Of a stretch of 64,000 nucleotides of DNA, positions 42,510-52,078 are shown piece after piece. Every line of letters starts with the position of its first letter. Position 1 is the first letter of the stretch. The translations under genes were made by a program, and so were the position numbers. Origin of the DNA: Parachitinimonas caeni (GTDB lineage Bacteria; Pseudomonadota; Gammaproteobacteria; Burkholderiales; Chitinimonadaceae). The stretch lies in the NCBI RefSeq assembly GCF_030129945.1, contig NZ_JARRAF010000006.1, positions 164,515-228,514 of the forward strand, written 5' to 3'. Under the pieces are notes generated by a model. It was not told where the DNA came from, searched no databases, and was given only the letters and a program-made list of their open reading frames with translations.

Positions 42510-43577
42510 ATGTCGTTGATTTCCCGTCTGCTGCCGCTTGGCTTGCTGGCGCTGCCCCCTGTTTCCCAAGCTTATAACGTGATCCAGACGGTATACCCGG
42601 CCATCAGTGCCGGGTTTTACCAGCCCGTCGCCAAGGATGGTGACATCCTGTATTCCACCTGGGTCAATCCGCGCTCAGGCTCCAATCATAAACCGCTGGG
42701 CTGGGAGGTATTGGCACCCGGAACAGGCCTGCGCCAAGCTGCCTTGGTGCCGCCTGGCGTCAGTATTCTGGTATCGAGTGCCAACTCCTACTTTTTTGGT
42801 GAGCAGTGGTGGGGGGCAACCGACAAGAACATCCCGTTCTGCTCAAACCCCGTACGGCGCCCAGTTGGCACGCCATATTGCACCGATTATGGTATCGAAC
42901 GCAGCGCCGATTACGTCTACTCGAATGATCTGAAGATTTTCAGAGCGCTTAATCACTTCATTTATCCGAGCGATGGAGCAACACCCAAAGCGAACGACAA
43001 GGCGCGCTACACCTATCTGCATCTATACAACGCGCCCGATCAAGCGCAAACATTTGGTCTGGGGCAGTATGAAATGCAGATGGTGGTTGCGGACGCCAAG
43101 GCCTATAACGCCTGGCTTGCCAAGCGTCCGTGGTCAGGCAGCTATGACGGTACACCCGGCCAAACCATTGATGGCGTCGAGCTGGATCAGACCGTCAGTG
43201 CCGAGTGGATGCCAGAGATCAAGGCGCTTGACCTGCCCAAGCTGGAAACGGCGGTGATCAAGGCTTTCCGGCTGCCCGTAGCACCCGTTCATGCCAATAC
43301 CGCAACCACGTTGTATGTCGCGGCCAAAGTCGATGGCGTGTACTTTTATCTGACCCCGACGGGTTGGCGCGACAGCAACAGCATGCGCGAGGTCGAGTTT
43401 GCCCATCGCACCGAGACCACCGCCAGCTATCAGCTGGACATCCTTCCCGATCCGACGAATCTTGCCGCCATGAAAGGTCTGGAGTTGTATATCGGCTATG
43501 GGGTGAACAATGCGCCGGGTGGACCGCTGGCCGATCTGGTCAAGCATCAGCGCTATGTGCAACTACTGGGAATGTAA
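42510..43577 (+). CDS. Secreted protein of unknown function
   Basis: A 355-residue exported protein. Signal peptide MSLISRLLPLGLLALPPVSQ ends before YNVIQTVYPA. The mature protein is rich in Tyr, Trp and Asn, with two Cys (FCSNPV and TPYCTDYG) that could form a disulfide; segments such as LYVAAKVDGVYFYLTPTGWR suggest a beta-rich fold. No family was recognised. AAGGA at 42494-42498 precedes the ATG at 42510. Confidence 0.75.
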   Translation: MSLISRLLPLGLLALPPVSQAYNVIQTVYPAISAGFYQPVAKDGDILYSTWVNPRSGSNHKPLGWEVLAPGTGLRQAALVPPGVSILVSSANSYFFGEQWWGATDKNIPFCSNPVRRPVGTPYCTDYGIERSADYVYSNDLKIFRALNHFIYPSDGATPKANDKARYTYLHLYNAPDQAQTFGLGQYEMQMVVADAKAYNAWLAKRPWSGSYDGTPGQTIDGVELDQTVSAEWMPEIKALDLPKLETAVIKAFRLPVAPVHANTATTLYVAAKVDGVYFYLTPTGWRDSNSMREVEFAHRTETTASYQLDILPDPTNLAAMKGLELYIGYGVNNAPGGPLADLVKHQRYVQLLGM

Positions 43578-43756
43578 GTTTGTCGTGCGTGCGCAATGAC
43601 GGGTAATGAGATTTGTTTTGGGTGGTTTTTGTCAAGTTGTTGATTCTATTTGTTAAATGGAAAAACTCAAAACCACACGAAACAATAAAACATCACAAAG
43701 ATGGGGTTGTCGCTGGTATTGTTGATGACCCCATTTTCAATACACAGACATTCATC

Positions 43757-44179
43757 ATGCGGGCAAACAATCCTGTCGTTTCGTCCCCTATACGCAACGG
43801 CTTTTTATTGGCGGGTGCCTACAATATCCTGGGTGTTTTAACCTTTTCCCTGGTATTTACCAATAGCCATCTCAGCGCGCAAAGCCCGGCGATTTTTTCT
43901 ACTTTCGGGCTCATTTGCATCTTGTTGTGGGGAGCGGCCTATCTGTCGGTATCTCGTTGTTATCAGATGGTACCGGCGCTGCTTGGTGTGTTTGTCATTG
44001 AAAAACTGCTCTACTTCCTGAGCTGGATTGTCTGGCTGAAAGACCATGCCGCAGACCTGCCCAGGCTCTATTCCGAATCGGTTTTAACCGGCATGTTTTA
44101 TACGGTATATGGCGCAGGGGATTTACTGTTCGGCCTGTTCTTTGGTTGGGTCGCCTGGCAGTCATTCCGACGGGGTTGA
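43757..44179 (+). CDS. Small four-helix membrane protein
   Basis: A 140-residue predicted inner-membrane protein with four hydrophobic helices (NGFLLAGAYNILGVLTFSLV; FSTFGLICILLWGAAYLSV; VPALLGVFVIEKLLYFLSWI; GMFYTVYGAGDLLFGLFFGW). No family was recognised. The ATG at 43757 was chosen because the upstream extension has no membrane-protein character. A palindrome follows 20 bases after the stop. Confidence 0.65.
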   Translation: MRANNPVVSSPIRNGFLLAGAYNILGVLTFSLVFTNSHLSAQSPAIFSTFGLICILLWGAAYLSVSRCYQMVPALLGVFVIEKLLYFLSWIVWLKDHAADLPRLYSESVLTGMFYTVYGAGDLLFGLFFGWVAWQSFRRG

Positions 44180-44591
44180 TGTCACGATACGGGTTATTCA
44201 GCCCGACTGGGAATATTCCCGGTCGGGCGCGAGATTGTCTATCGGACTGGATTTTTTAGATTATTTTTCCCAATACTGAAATCAGTAAGCCACTCAAATA
44301 AGCACAAATCGCGAATTTATCCCGCCGGGCATTTCTTTCGTCTTGCGTTTCCTCCCGATAGGTGTTCAGTGCCGCAGTGTGGGTCGGTTGTTTGATCAGA
44401 AATTGCTAATTTGGATGGGAATTGGCTGACAATACTCACGCTGAAGATCGACAATTGAGTGCTTGATATTGCATTGCAAGGACGTGATAGCCGTCCTGAA
44501 GATTTCAGCCGACTTGTCAAGCTACCCAAAACAGGTTCATATTCCTGTTACAAGCGATGTAACAATCAAATAAAAAAGGAAGTTTACGACC
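44180..44591. other. Intergenic region with a palindrome
   Basis: About 410 bases with no supported gene. At 44201-44228 is a near-perfect 28-bp palindrome (GCCCGACTGGGAAT with ATTCCCGGTCGGGC), perhaps the transcription end of the membrane protein gene, although no U tract follows. The rest presumably holds the lysE-type gene promoter. Confidence 0.55.
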
Positions 44592-45212
44592 ATGTTTGAT
44601 ATCCAGAACTACGCCAGCTTTGTGGCGGCGATCGTCATTTTCCAGTTGATTCCAGGTCCGGGTACTTTGGCTATTTTGAATGCAACCGCCCGTAATGGTG
44701 TCGGAGCTGGCATGGGGGCAGTCATTGGCACCCTGATTGGCGATTTCGTATACATGATTGCAGCTATTTTAGGACTGGCTGCTGTCATGAAAATGTACCC
44801 GATTCTGTTTCAGGGCTTGCAATGGTTTGGTGCGGCGTATTTGTGCTGGATGGGTATTCAGTTACTGCGCACCCCGATTGATGCATCGTCTCAAAATAGC
44901 AAACCTAGGCAGAGTGCCTGGGTTTTCTTTCGGCAGGCTTTTGCCGTGAGTCTGACCAATCCCAAAGTGGTACTGTTCTTTGTCGCATTCTTTCCATTAT
45001 TTCTGCGCCCTGATGCCTCTTCGACCACGCTGGCCGCGATGATTGCCCATGTTACGCTGATCAGCTTAGTCTATCAGGCTGGACTGGTATTGATCGGGAA
45101 TCTCGTCGCCCGCCAATTGGCGGCTTGGCCTTTTGCCCGCAAATTGGCAACTCGCCTGGCCGGCATTGCGCTGGTTGGATTTGGCGTAAAACTGGCGCTG
45201 AATAATCGCTGA
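44592..45212 (+). CDS. LysE/RhtB family exporter
   Basis: A 206-residue amino acid exporter of the LysE/RhtB superfamily. Six transmembrane helices; family motifs FQLIPGPGTLAILNATARNG (the GPG at the first helix) and LTNPKVVLFFVAFFPLFL. Substrates in the family are amino acids and homoserine lactone derivatives; which one cannot be said. The gene has AAAAAAGGAAG upstream, a good ribosome site, and a hairpin with T-rich tail after it. Confidence 0.92.
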   Translation: MFDIQNYASFVAAIVIFQLIPGPGTLAILNATARNGVGAGMGAVIGTLIGDFVYMIAAILGLAAVMKMYPILFQGLQWFGAAYLCWMGIQLLRTPIDASSQNSKPRQSAWVFFRQAFAVSLTNPKVVLFFVAFFPLFLRPDASSTTLAAMIAHVTLISLVYQAGLVLIGNLVARQLAAWPFARKLATRLAGIALVGFGVKLALNNR

Positions 45213-45244
45213 TATCGGATACCGCAACGGATTGCTTTCGAGGT

Positions 45245-45281
45245 CAGCCAGATTCTTTATCTTTGTCTGGCTGGTTTGTTT
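45245..45281 (+). terminator. Probable terminator after the LysE-type gene
   Basis: CAGCCAGA at 45245-45252 pairs with TCTGGCTG at 45266-45273, followed by GTTTGTTT. Confidence 0.6.
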
Positions 45282-45302
45282 AATGAATCGGAGAAAAATA
45301 AT

Positions 45303-45620
45303 ATGCCCGGAAGAACGCAGCTCACCTATTCTTCGGCCGATTGCCCTTTGGATCGGCAATCCGTAGAAGAATATCTTGACCACGAAGATCGTCATAATCA
45401 CCACGACACACTGCATTTCATTTGCCGGGCAGATTGCGAAGATCGCCAATACTGGATCTGGTGTTATCACGCTTCTCTGGGCGTGCCTTCCTATCTGGTG
45501 ATCAGTAAAAAGCCCGATACCAATCAGATTGCGGATATCTATTTGAATTGCAATAAAGTGTCACCACCCGGTGCGCCGCTGGAAGAGTTGGTGGAAGAAT
45601 TGCTGTCGCAAGAGGCATAA
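45303..45620 (+). CDS. Uncharacterised protein, 105 residues
   Basis: Not recognised. A soluble, acidic, His/Cys-rich protein (EYLDHEDRHNHHDTLHFICR; ADCEDRQYWIWCYH). The His/Asp cluster might bind metal. ATG at 45303 with GGAG at 45290-45293 was preferred to a TTG nine codons upstream, since the latter lies in the hairpin of the preceding gene. Confidence 0.6.
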   Translation: MPGRTQLTYSSADCPLDRQSVEEYLDHEDRHNHHDTLHFICRADCEDRQYWIWCYHASLGVPSYLVISKKPDTNQIADIYLNCNKVSPPGAPLEELVEELLSQEA

Positions 45621-45923
45621 GTCGCTGCTTTAACACTGACTCGCTGCAGATTTACCGGCCTTGTTCTGCATAATCAGAGTGCTTTCGGGCGGGCGGTTTG
45701 GCTGATGCCATCCTTTATGGATTACGCCGCTGCCTTGTGTTGGCGGCATCACCATAATGTCTCATCCTCGCTTGTCGGATATATCTGATTCCTTTCTGCT
45801 TTTCGTTTCCTTTTTACGACGGTTATTGTTTCGGATGACGGTTTTGAATGCAATCTCCCCGGAGATATTGTGTAATACCTTTGCCTGAAGAAAATAATTT
45901 TCCGTTGTAGATAAGGAATCAGT
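45621..45923. other. Intergenic region
   Basis: About 300 bases; no supported gene on either strand. A leftward frame at 45749-46072 overlaps the start of the WG-repeat gene and has no recognisable features. Confidence 0.5.
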
Positions 45924-47861
45924 TTGAAAGCTTTTCTGTCAACCTCCGCTTTAAAATCCTCCATTACGCTGGGCGTCATGGTGATTGCATCCACCCTATC
46001 TGGTATTGCTTCTGCAGCCGAAGCCGCTAAAGAGTCGAAACTGGAATTTCCTTTGAGTTTGCGATTGCCCATTCTGGGGCAATTTGGCCAGCGTTATGTA
46101 TTGCTTGATCGGCAAGGGCATTTATTGCATGAGCCGGATGTTTCGAATATCAGCAATTTCAGACCGCTTGGCGAAAAAGTGATGCCGGTTCCGGCGAAAT
46201 CTGTAAAAGAATTATGGGGTTATATGGATTTGCAAGGTAAATGGGTGATTGAACCCCAATACCTTGAGGCCCGTTCGTTTTCCGAAGATGGCATGGCCAG
46301 AGTAAAAACCAAAACCGGCTGGGGCTTTCTGGGGGCTGATCTGAAGCTGGTGATTCCGGCCAAATTTGAAGAGGTGCAAGGCATGCGCGCCGGCCGTGCT
46401 GCCTTCAAGAAGGGGGGTAAATGGGGGTTTCTGGATACCCAGGGCCAGGTCGTCATTCCCCCTCGCTTTACTGAGGTTTCGTACTTTGATGATGGCGGGC
46501 TTGCTGCCGTGTCGGTCGGGGAGAAGCACGGCTTTATCGACAAACAAGGTAAAGAGGTGGTGGCCATACGGTTTGACCGGGCCGGGCCGTTTGGTGCCAA
46601 TGGCTTAGCCAGGGTGGCGCTGAAAGAGAAGTGGGGCTATGTCAACCGGCAAGGGGCGCTGGCGGTCCCGATCCGGTATGACCTGGCGCTGGATTTCGAG
46701 TCGAATGAGGTAGCGCCAGTCGAAGAAAAAGATAAATGGGGCTTGCTCAATAGCAAGGGCGAATGGGTGCTAAAACCCACCTACTCCCATATCGACGAAG
46801 TTCAGGCTGGTGGGCTGGCTGCGGTGCGGGATAGCTCTTTCAATACCGGTTTTATCGACATGCGAGGCAAGCTGGTGGTGCCAATTCAGCGCGGAATTGG
46901 CAGGCATGTGTCTGGCGGCTTGATCCGGCAGGGTGGGGAAGGTGACTCCTCTGTCAGTTACCTCGATCTGAACGGCAAACTGGCAATTAAGGGCCCGTTT
47001 GACTGGGGTAGCCACTTCAATAGCCAAGGTTTTGCTGTGGCACGACAGAAGGGAAAGTGGGGAATTCTGTCGCGGCAAGGAGGCTTCACGCCCATGCCGC
47101 GACATATCGAACCCTATTCCAATGGCGGGGATGGCTACGTCGGCTTCGACGAAGAGGGTTATTCCCCGTGGATTACGACGGATCGGGCGATTGAATGGCT
47201 TGATGGCAGTGGCAAGACCCGATTCCGGCTGGAACAGGGGCCAGGTAGCAAGCCCAAGTTGAATAGTCTGCGTCTTTCCAATGACAAAGGTGTGGTGCTG
47301 TGGGAAAACAAAGCCGTGGATGGCCAACTGGCTAGCCACCCTTACTTTGATCCCAGCCCTCTGGATCTGCTGTCAGACCCAGCCGATATGACCCAGATTG
47401 TTGCCAAGGCTCAGGCTCTATTGAAGGCTGCGCCGCGTCCGTTTGTGGCGCTGCAAGGATGGGACCGCGATCGCGATCCTTATGAGATGCCGGAAGACTC
47501 GGATGAGATTGAGGATAACCTTCGCCATGGTGCGATCAGTAATCTGGTGATCGATTACGTATCGGAAGAGTCCTGGGGTGGCTACTACTTTCTCGACGAG
47601 CAGCGTAGCGGCCAGGTCAAGACTCTTTACAAAAGCCTGAAAGCTCAGCTCGACAAGGCTTTTGGCCCTGCGGTGGCTAAACCGGAAGCGGAGGACAGTC
47701 TGGCCAATGGTGACGGCGGTATGCTGGATGTCTGGCGGATTGGTAATCAGAAGCTGGTGCTGCAATCGACTTATGCCTATGGCGATGGGGATATTACCCA
47801 TCATCTGGTATTGGCGACCGTGTCGCCAAAGCCCCCTGAGAAGGCCAGGAAGAAGCGCTGA
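45924..47861 (+). CDS. Secreted WG-repeat protein
   Basis: A 645-residue exported protein. The start is TTG at 45924 with AAGGA at 45913-45917, giving a clear signal peptide (ITLGVMVIASTLSGIASAAE); no ATG gives this. Residues 45-390 contain about nine WG (KWG) repeats, for example WGYMDLQGKWVIEPQYLEA, WGFLDTQGQVVIPPRFTEV and HGFIDKQGKEVVAIRFDRA. The last 200 residues are a different domain with many Asp/Trp. WG-repeat proteins are probably protein-binding scaffolds; no enzymatic motif is visible. Confidence 0.85.
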   Translation: MKAFLSTSALKSSITLGVMVIASTLSGIASAAEAAKESKLEFPLSLRLPILGQFGQRYVLLDRQGHLLHEPDVSNISNFRPLGEKVMPVPAKSVKELWGYMDLQGKWVIEPQYLEARSFSEDGMARVKTKTGWGFLGADLKLVIPAKFEEVQGMRAGRAAFKKGGKWGFLDTQGQVVIPPRFTEVSYFDDGGLAAVSVGEKHGFIDKQGKEVVAIRFDRAGPFGANGLARVALKEKWGYVNRQGALAVPIRYDLALDFESNEVAPVEEKDKWGLLNSKGEWVLKPTYSHIDEVQAGGLAAVRDSSFNTGFIDMRGKLVVPIQRGIGRHVSGGLIRQGGEGDSSVSYLDLNGKLAIKGPFDWGSHFNSQGFAVARQKGKWGILSRQGGFTPMPRHIEPYSNGGDGYVGFDEEGYSPWITTDRAIEWLDGSGKTRFRLEQGPGSKPKLNSLRLSNDKGVVLWENKAVDGQLASHPYFDPSPLDLLSDPADMTQIVAKAQALLKAAPRPFVALQGWDRDRDPYEMPEDSDEIEDNLRHGAISNLVIDYVSEESWGGYYFLDEQRSGQVKTLYKSLKAQLDKAFGPAVAKPEAEDSLANGDGGMLDVWRIGNQKLVLQSTYAYGDGDITHHLVLATVSPKPPEKARKKR

Positions 47862-47942
47862 GGGGCCTTGCTGGACTGACGTATTCGTTCACGATTTCTG
47901 TAGTCAGATCATGAAAGTTCAACGCTGAAAAGGAGTCAATCC

Positions 47943-48452
47943 ATGAATGCAGCTTCCTTCAAACGTCGGGCCGGTGGGCTTATCGTGGCGGGTTTGGCGC
48001 TGGTGGCGGCCTTGCCGGCGCAGGCCGAAATCGCGCCGGGAAGGCTGCAAGCCTGCCCCCTGTCGCCCGCAGAAATCAAGGCGGCGCTAGGCCTGGAAGT
48101 CCGTGCTGGTACGCCGACTGATATTACCGTGGGGGCGGGCAATAAGCTCCTTGGTTGCGACTACGTGGCGGTAAACGGTAACCAGCACGTTAATCTCGGG
48201 CAGTTCTGGGCACAGGCCAAGGATGTGCCAATGGCGGCTGCTTCGATGGGGCGGCAAGGGGTCGGCATGAGTGTCGAGCATCTGCGTGGCGACCCGGATC
48301 ATGCCATCGTGTCGATGCGGGCCGAGCAGGATGGCTATATCAAGCTCGAATATATGCGGGAAAATGTGCTGACGACGATTTCAGTTGTCGGTAGTGTTAA
48401 AACTGATGAAATCAAACCGCGTTTACTTAAATTAAAACGTATTCCCGAATAA
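47943..48452 (+). CDS. Secreted protein of unknown function, 169 residues
   Basis: Signal peptide with GGLIVAGLALVAALPAQA, then a compact domain that begins RLQACPLSPAEIKAALGLEV and holds a second Cys (LLGCDYVA). The CPLSPAEIxxALG start is seen in small periplasmic proteins of unknown function. AAGGAG stands before the ATG at 47943. It follows the WG-repeat gene by 80 bases and may be co-transcribed. A terminator is at 48613. Confidence 0.75.
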   Translation: MNAASFKRRAGGLIVAGLALVAALPAQAEIAPGRLQACPLSPAEIKAALGLEVRAGTPTDITVGAGNKLLGCDYVAVNGNQHVNLGQFWAQAKDVPMAAASMGRQGVGMSVEHLRGDPDHAIVSMRAEQDGYIKLEYMRENVLTTISVVGSVKTDEIKPRLLKLKRIPE

Positions 48453-48859
48453 GGCAGCCTGGCGTTTTTGTGCCGGCGAATAGGTGATTGCGGCGCTTTG
48501 CGGATGCTTTTCAAGCTTTTGAAATAGCAGCTATTTATCCCAAGCGACTGGAAGTGCAATGTCAGCAGCGATGGGTATTCCTATGCGCAATGCTGCGGAT
48601 GGGTAGGCATGGCGGCCTCTGTAAAGAGAGGCCGTTTTTATTTGGGGTTTGGTATTTCGATCGGCCAGAATATATGGCAAAGGCGATGGATCAGGCATCA
48701 ATGCCAAGATGGGCGCTGGCTGAATAAACTATTTATTTAACAATTACTTAAGTGCTCTATATCCGGCATTCACCTCTGGCGAGGGTTAGCCCGGTGGCCG
48801 GTTTCAACGTACAATTGCAAGGTTAATTATCAACTGCGCTTAGCGCTTCAGGGCCCGCC
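48453..48859. other. Intergenic region upstream of hpnD
   Basis: About 400 bases. Contains the terminator at 48613-48640 and, beyond it, an AT-rich stretch (48700-48770) that could carry the hpnD promoter. No gene seen. Confidence 0.5.
48613..48640 (+). terminator. Rho-independent terminator
   Basis: Stem CGGCCTCT (48613-48620) with AGAGGCCG (48627-48634), 6-base loop, followed by TTTTTA. Confidence 0.88.
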
Positions 48860-49696
48860 GTGACACCGGACCAGTATTGTGAAGATAAAGCCGCAAAAAG
48901 CGGTTCGAGTTTTTATTACAGCTTTCGTTTTTTGCCATACGATGCCCGGCTGGCAATTACCGCACTTTATGCGTACTGCCGCGAGGTGGATGACGTCGTC
49001 GATGAGTGCCATGACGCGGATGTCGCACTGGCCAAACTCGTTTGGTGGCGGCAGGAAATCAGCCGCCTCTATGAAGGCAAACCCGAGCACCCGGTGACTC
49101 AGGCACTGCAACCGCATGTAAAGCGGCTGGATCTGCCACAGGAGCAAATGATCGAGATCATCGACGGCATGCAGATGGATCTGGAACAGGCACGCTATGC
49201 CAGCTTCAAGGATCTGAACCTGTATTGCTATCGTGTGGCGGGAGTGGTTGGCCAGTTGTCAGCCCAGATTTTTGGTTTTAGTGACCGCCAAACCCTCAAA
49301 TATGCCCACGATCTTGGCATCGCTTTTCAGCTGACCAACATCATCCGCGATGTGGGGGAGGATGCGCGCCGTGGCCGCATCTACCTGCCGGTGGATGAGT
49401 TGCAGCGCTTCAATGTGCCTGCCGCCGATATCCTTGCCTATAAGGAAACCCCGGAATTTGGCGAGCTGATGAAATATCAGATCGACCGGGCGGAAAAGTA
49501 CTACCAACTGGCGTTGGCGCAGCTGCCGAAGATCGACCGCAAGCGTCAGCGCTGTGGTTTGGTGATGGCGGCTATTTACCGCACCACACTTGAAGAGATC
49601 AAGCACGATGGCGTGACTCATGTCCTGAACCAACGCTTGTCGCTGACGCCGATCCGCAAACTGTGGCTGGCCTGGAAGACGTGGTGGTTCGCCTGA
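48860..49696 (+). CDS. hpnD: Presqualene diphosphate synthase HpnD
   Basis: Condenses two farnesyl diphosphates to presqualene diphosphate for squalene and hopanoid synthesis. 278 residues of the squalene/phytoene synthase family, with both Asp-rich motifs: CREVDDVVDEC and NIIRDVGEDARRGRIYLP, and YCYRVAGVVGQL between. The C-terminal WWFA and overall length fit the HpnD group. The start is GTG at 48860. hpnE follows after one small unknown gene; hpnC, usually in the same cluster, is not in the window. Confidence 0.9.
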   Translation: MTPDQYCEDKAAKSGSSFYYSFRFLPYDARLAITALYAYCREVDDVVDECHDADVALAKLVWWRQEISRLYEGKPEHPVTQALQPHVKRLDLPQEQMIEIIDGMQMDLEQARYASFKDLNLYCYRVAGVVGQLSAQIFGFSDRQTLKYAHDLGIAFQLTNIIRDVGEDARRGRIYLPVDELQRFNVPAADILAYKETPEFGELMKYQIDRAEKYYQLALAQLPKIDRKRQRCGLVMAAIYRTTLEEIKHDGVTHVLNQRLSLTPIRKLWLAWKTWWFA

Positions 49697-49716
49697 TCAG
49701 AACCTAGAGTCCAGCC

Positions 49717-50169
49717 ATGCCATCCCTGTCGTTCAGCCCAGCAGCGTTAGCCGTCGGCGTGGTCGTATTGCTGGCGATACTGGTGCATGGCTGGCTGGAA
49801 ATGCGGCGAACCGATCAGATCATCCGGCGTCGCCGCCAGTTGCGGGCGGCACTGGAGAGCTTTGAAGTCGAACGGAATGTCATCAACGAAAACGGCGAAA
49901 AAGTCGGCTTTGTCTACGCCTACCATAATTCCCGCAAGCTGATCGAACTTGAAAACTCGATAACCGACTATGGCTCTGGTACCGCCAAGTGGTTGTTTTA
50001 CCTGCCAGAACGCAAGATTTTCTTTATTCTCGAATTCATGACCATTGAGCCGCCCGGCCCGACATTGCAGTTTCTGACGACCATTCACCCCATCAAGCCC
50101 GATCGTGCCCGCCAGCTGCTGTCGAAGTTTCCTGAAATCTACAAGCGCCTGTTCCGCGAAGAGATCTGA
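49717..50169 (+). CDS. Uncharacterised single-span membrane protein
   Basis: A 150-residue protein with one N-terminal transmembrane helix (AALAVGVVVLLAILVHGWL), a basic stretch (RRTDQIIRRRRQLRAALES), then a soluble domain with KWLFYLPERKIFFILEFM. It lies between hpnD and hpnE, 20 bases after hpnD, and is probably in their operon, but no family was recognised and no role in hopanoid synthesis can be claimed. Confidence 0.7.
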   Translation: MPSLSFSPAALAVGVVVLLAILVHGWLEMRRTDQIIRRRRQLRAALESFEVERNVINENGEKVGFVYAYHNSRKLIELENSITDYGSGTAKWLFYLPERKIFFILEFMTIEPPGPTLQFLTTIHPIKPDRARQLLSKFPEIYKRLFREEI

Positions 50170-50289
50170 CCATGCTGTTACGAATGTCAGAGGGTACTTT
50201 TGGCCGGGCCAGCCCGGAAGCCTCGTCAGCCGGTTGAAAAAGGGCGAGCACATCCACCTCCAGCAACGGACCTTTACCCTGAATTCCCT

Positions 50290-51594
50290 ATGAAGCCCAC
50301 ACAGACCTCCCGTGTAGCGATTATTGGTGGCGGCTATGCCGGCATGGCAGCAGCGGTTGAGCTGGCGGCGGCTGGCCGGCAGGTGGCCGTATTCGAAGCT
50401 GGCAAGGTACTCGGAGGCCGCGCTCGGCGGCTCGATGTCGATGGATTGGTGCTCGACAATGGCCAGCATCTGGTAGTGGGGGCCTACCGTGAGCTGCTAC
50501 GGTTGATGACCCAGGTTGGGATTGATGAAGCCAGCGCCTTCCTGCGCCAACCACTGGACTTGTCACTGCATGGTCAGTTCAGCCTGCGTTGCCCACGCCT
50601 GCCTGCCCCGCTGCATGTCGCTGCGGCGCTGTTGTTTGCCAGAGGACTCAGCCTGAGTGAGCGCTGGCAGATTGTCCGGGCGATGGAGGCGGCCAAGCGC
50701 AGCGGCTACCGACTGCAACAGGACTGCAGCGTGGCGCAATGGGTTACCGATACGGGACAAAGCCCACAGGTTCTGCAGCGGATGTGGGAGCCATTGACGC
50801 TGGCAGCGCTGAATACCCCGGTCAACGTCGCTTCGGCGCAGGTTTTGCTGAACGTGCTGCGCGACAGCCTGGGTGCCAGCCGCGCGGCCTCCGATTTCCT
50901 GCTGCCCCGGCTTGATCTTTCCACGACTTTTCCAGATGCGGCTGCGCGCTATATCGAACAGCGGGGCGGGCAAGTCCGGCTGGGCGTCATGGCTCGTCAT
51001 CTGCAGCGGTTGGATGATGGTTGGCAGTTTGAGGGGAGCGATGGTCAAACTTTCGATACCCTGATCTGTGCCTTGCCGCCGCATCGGGCCAGCATGCTGC
51101 TGGGCGCTTTGCCCCCGCTTTCTGGCTTGTGTGCGCAACTGGATAACTGGCATTACCAGCCCATTTATACCGTCTACCTGCGCTATCCACCGCAATGCCG
51201 GCTACCCAAGCCGATACAGGGCATGTTGGGGGGGTATGTGCAGTGGCTGTTCGATCGCAGCGATACGCATGGCCAACCCGGCGTTCTGGCTGCTGTTATC
51301 AGCGCCGATGGGCCGCATGCCCAGCTTGGCAGGGATGCGCTGGCCAAGGCTGTAGCGGCCGAGATCCGTGCGGCGTTTCCTGGCTTTGCCGCGCCCCTGT
51401 GGCATCAGGTCATTGCCGAGAAACGCGCCACCTTCGCCTGTACGCCCGGCCTGCAACGCCCGGCCAATGCAACGGGCTTGCCTGGCTTGTGGTTGGCGGG
51501 CGACTACACGGCAGGGGATTACCCGGCAACGCTGGAAGGCGCAGTAAGGAGCGGGGTGCAGGCGGCAGGACTCATTCTGCAGTCACTGCAATAG
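50290..51594 (+). CDS. hpnE: Hydroxysqualene dehydroxylase HpnE
   Basis: FAD-dependent oxidoreductase that reduces hydroxysqualene to squalene, third step of the HpnC-D-E route. 434 residues; dinucleotide-binding motif VAIIGGGYAGMAAAVELAAA, then VFEAGKVLGGRARR (second FAD contact), DNGQHLVVGAY typical for HpnE, and the C-terminal FAD motif LWLAGDYTAGDYPATLEGAV. ATG at 50290 gives the family start. With hpnD it implies squalene production; the downstream cyclase is not in view. Confidence 0.93.
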   Translation: MKPTQTSRVAIIGGGYAGMAAAVELAAAGRQVAVFEAGKVLGGRARRLDVDGLVLDNGQHLVVGAYRELLRLMTQVGIDEASAFLRQPLDLSLHGQFSLRCPRLPAPLHVAAALLFARGLSLSERWQIVRAMEAAKRSGYRLQQDCSVAQWVTDTGQSPQVLQRMWEPLTLAALNTPVNVASAQVLLNVLRDSLGASRAASDFLLPRLDLSTTFPDAAARYIEQRGGQVRLGVMARHLQRLDDGWQFEGSDGQTFDTLICALPPHRASMLLGALPPLSGLCAQLDNWHYQPIYTVYLRYPPQCRLPKPIQGMLGGYVQWLFDRSDTHGQPGVLAAVISADGPHAQLGRDALAKAVAAEIRAAFPGFAAPLWHQVIAEKRATFACTPGLQRPANATGLPGLWLAGDYTAGDYPATLEGAVRSGVQAAGLILQSLQ

Positions 51595-51637
51595 ATTGGA
51601 GCGGAATACGGCATGCGGGCGTTGAGCGCTGAATAAG

Positions 51638-52078
51638 CTATTCAGTCTCCCAAACCTCCGCTGCCTCGCCAAATTCCAGTTCCAGCGCAATTCTGACCAG
51701 CGCGGGATAGGCAAACCAATATTGGCGGCGCAGCGCATCGCGTACCCATTCGCGGCCATACATTTCAGAATAATGGTCGATTTCCCAGGCTGGCAGTTTC
51801 TGCCTGTCCAGCCTTCGTAATTGGCGACGATGGCGCTTCATCATCTTGCTGAATTGGCCTGCGGTATGGATCTCCCAACTCATCAATTCCGGTACCAATT
51901 CATCAAAACAATCTTCCGCATAATCGTTCCGTTTCGGAAAAAAGCTGGAAAGGATTTTGTGGATTAAATGGCCGGTTAATGGCTGATTTGCCAACCGCTG
52001 GCGGGCCGAATGGTTACGGGCTGCCGCTGGGTTCAGCGATCGAATCTCGATGTTGGCAAAGCGGACAACAGAATTCAT
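51638..52078 (-). CDS. Uncharacterised protein, 146 residues
   Basis: Not recognised. Soluble and basic in its centre (KMMKRHRRQLRRLDRQKLPA), with aromatic clusters (REWVRDALRRQYWFAYPALV). No catalytic motif. It converges on hpnE. The ATG at 52078 is plausible. Confidence 0.55.
   Translation of the reverse strand: MNSVVRFANIEIRSLNPAAARNHSARQRLANQPLTGHLIHKILSSFFPKRNDYAEDCFDELVPELMSWEIHTAGQFSKMMKRHRRQLRRLDRQKLPAWEIDHYSEMYGREWVRDALRRQYWFAYPALVRIALELEFGEAAEVWETE

Noticed and set aside
45749..46072. Leftward 107-codon frame
   Set aside because: Runs through the signal peptide of the WG-repeat protein on the other strand and has no recognisable motif.
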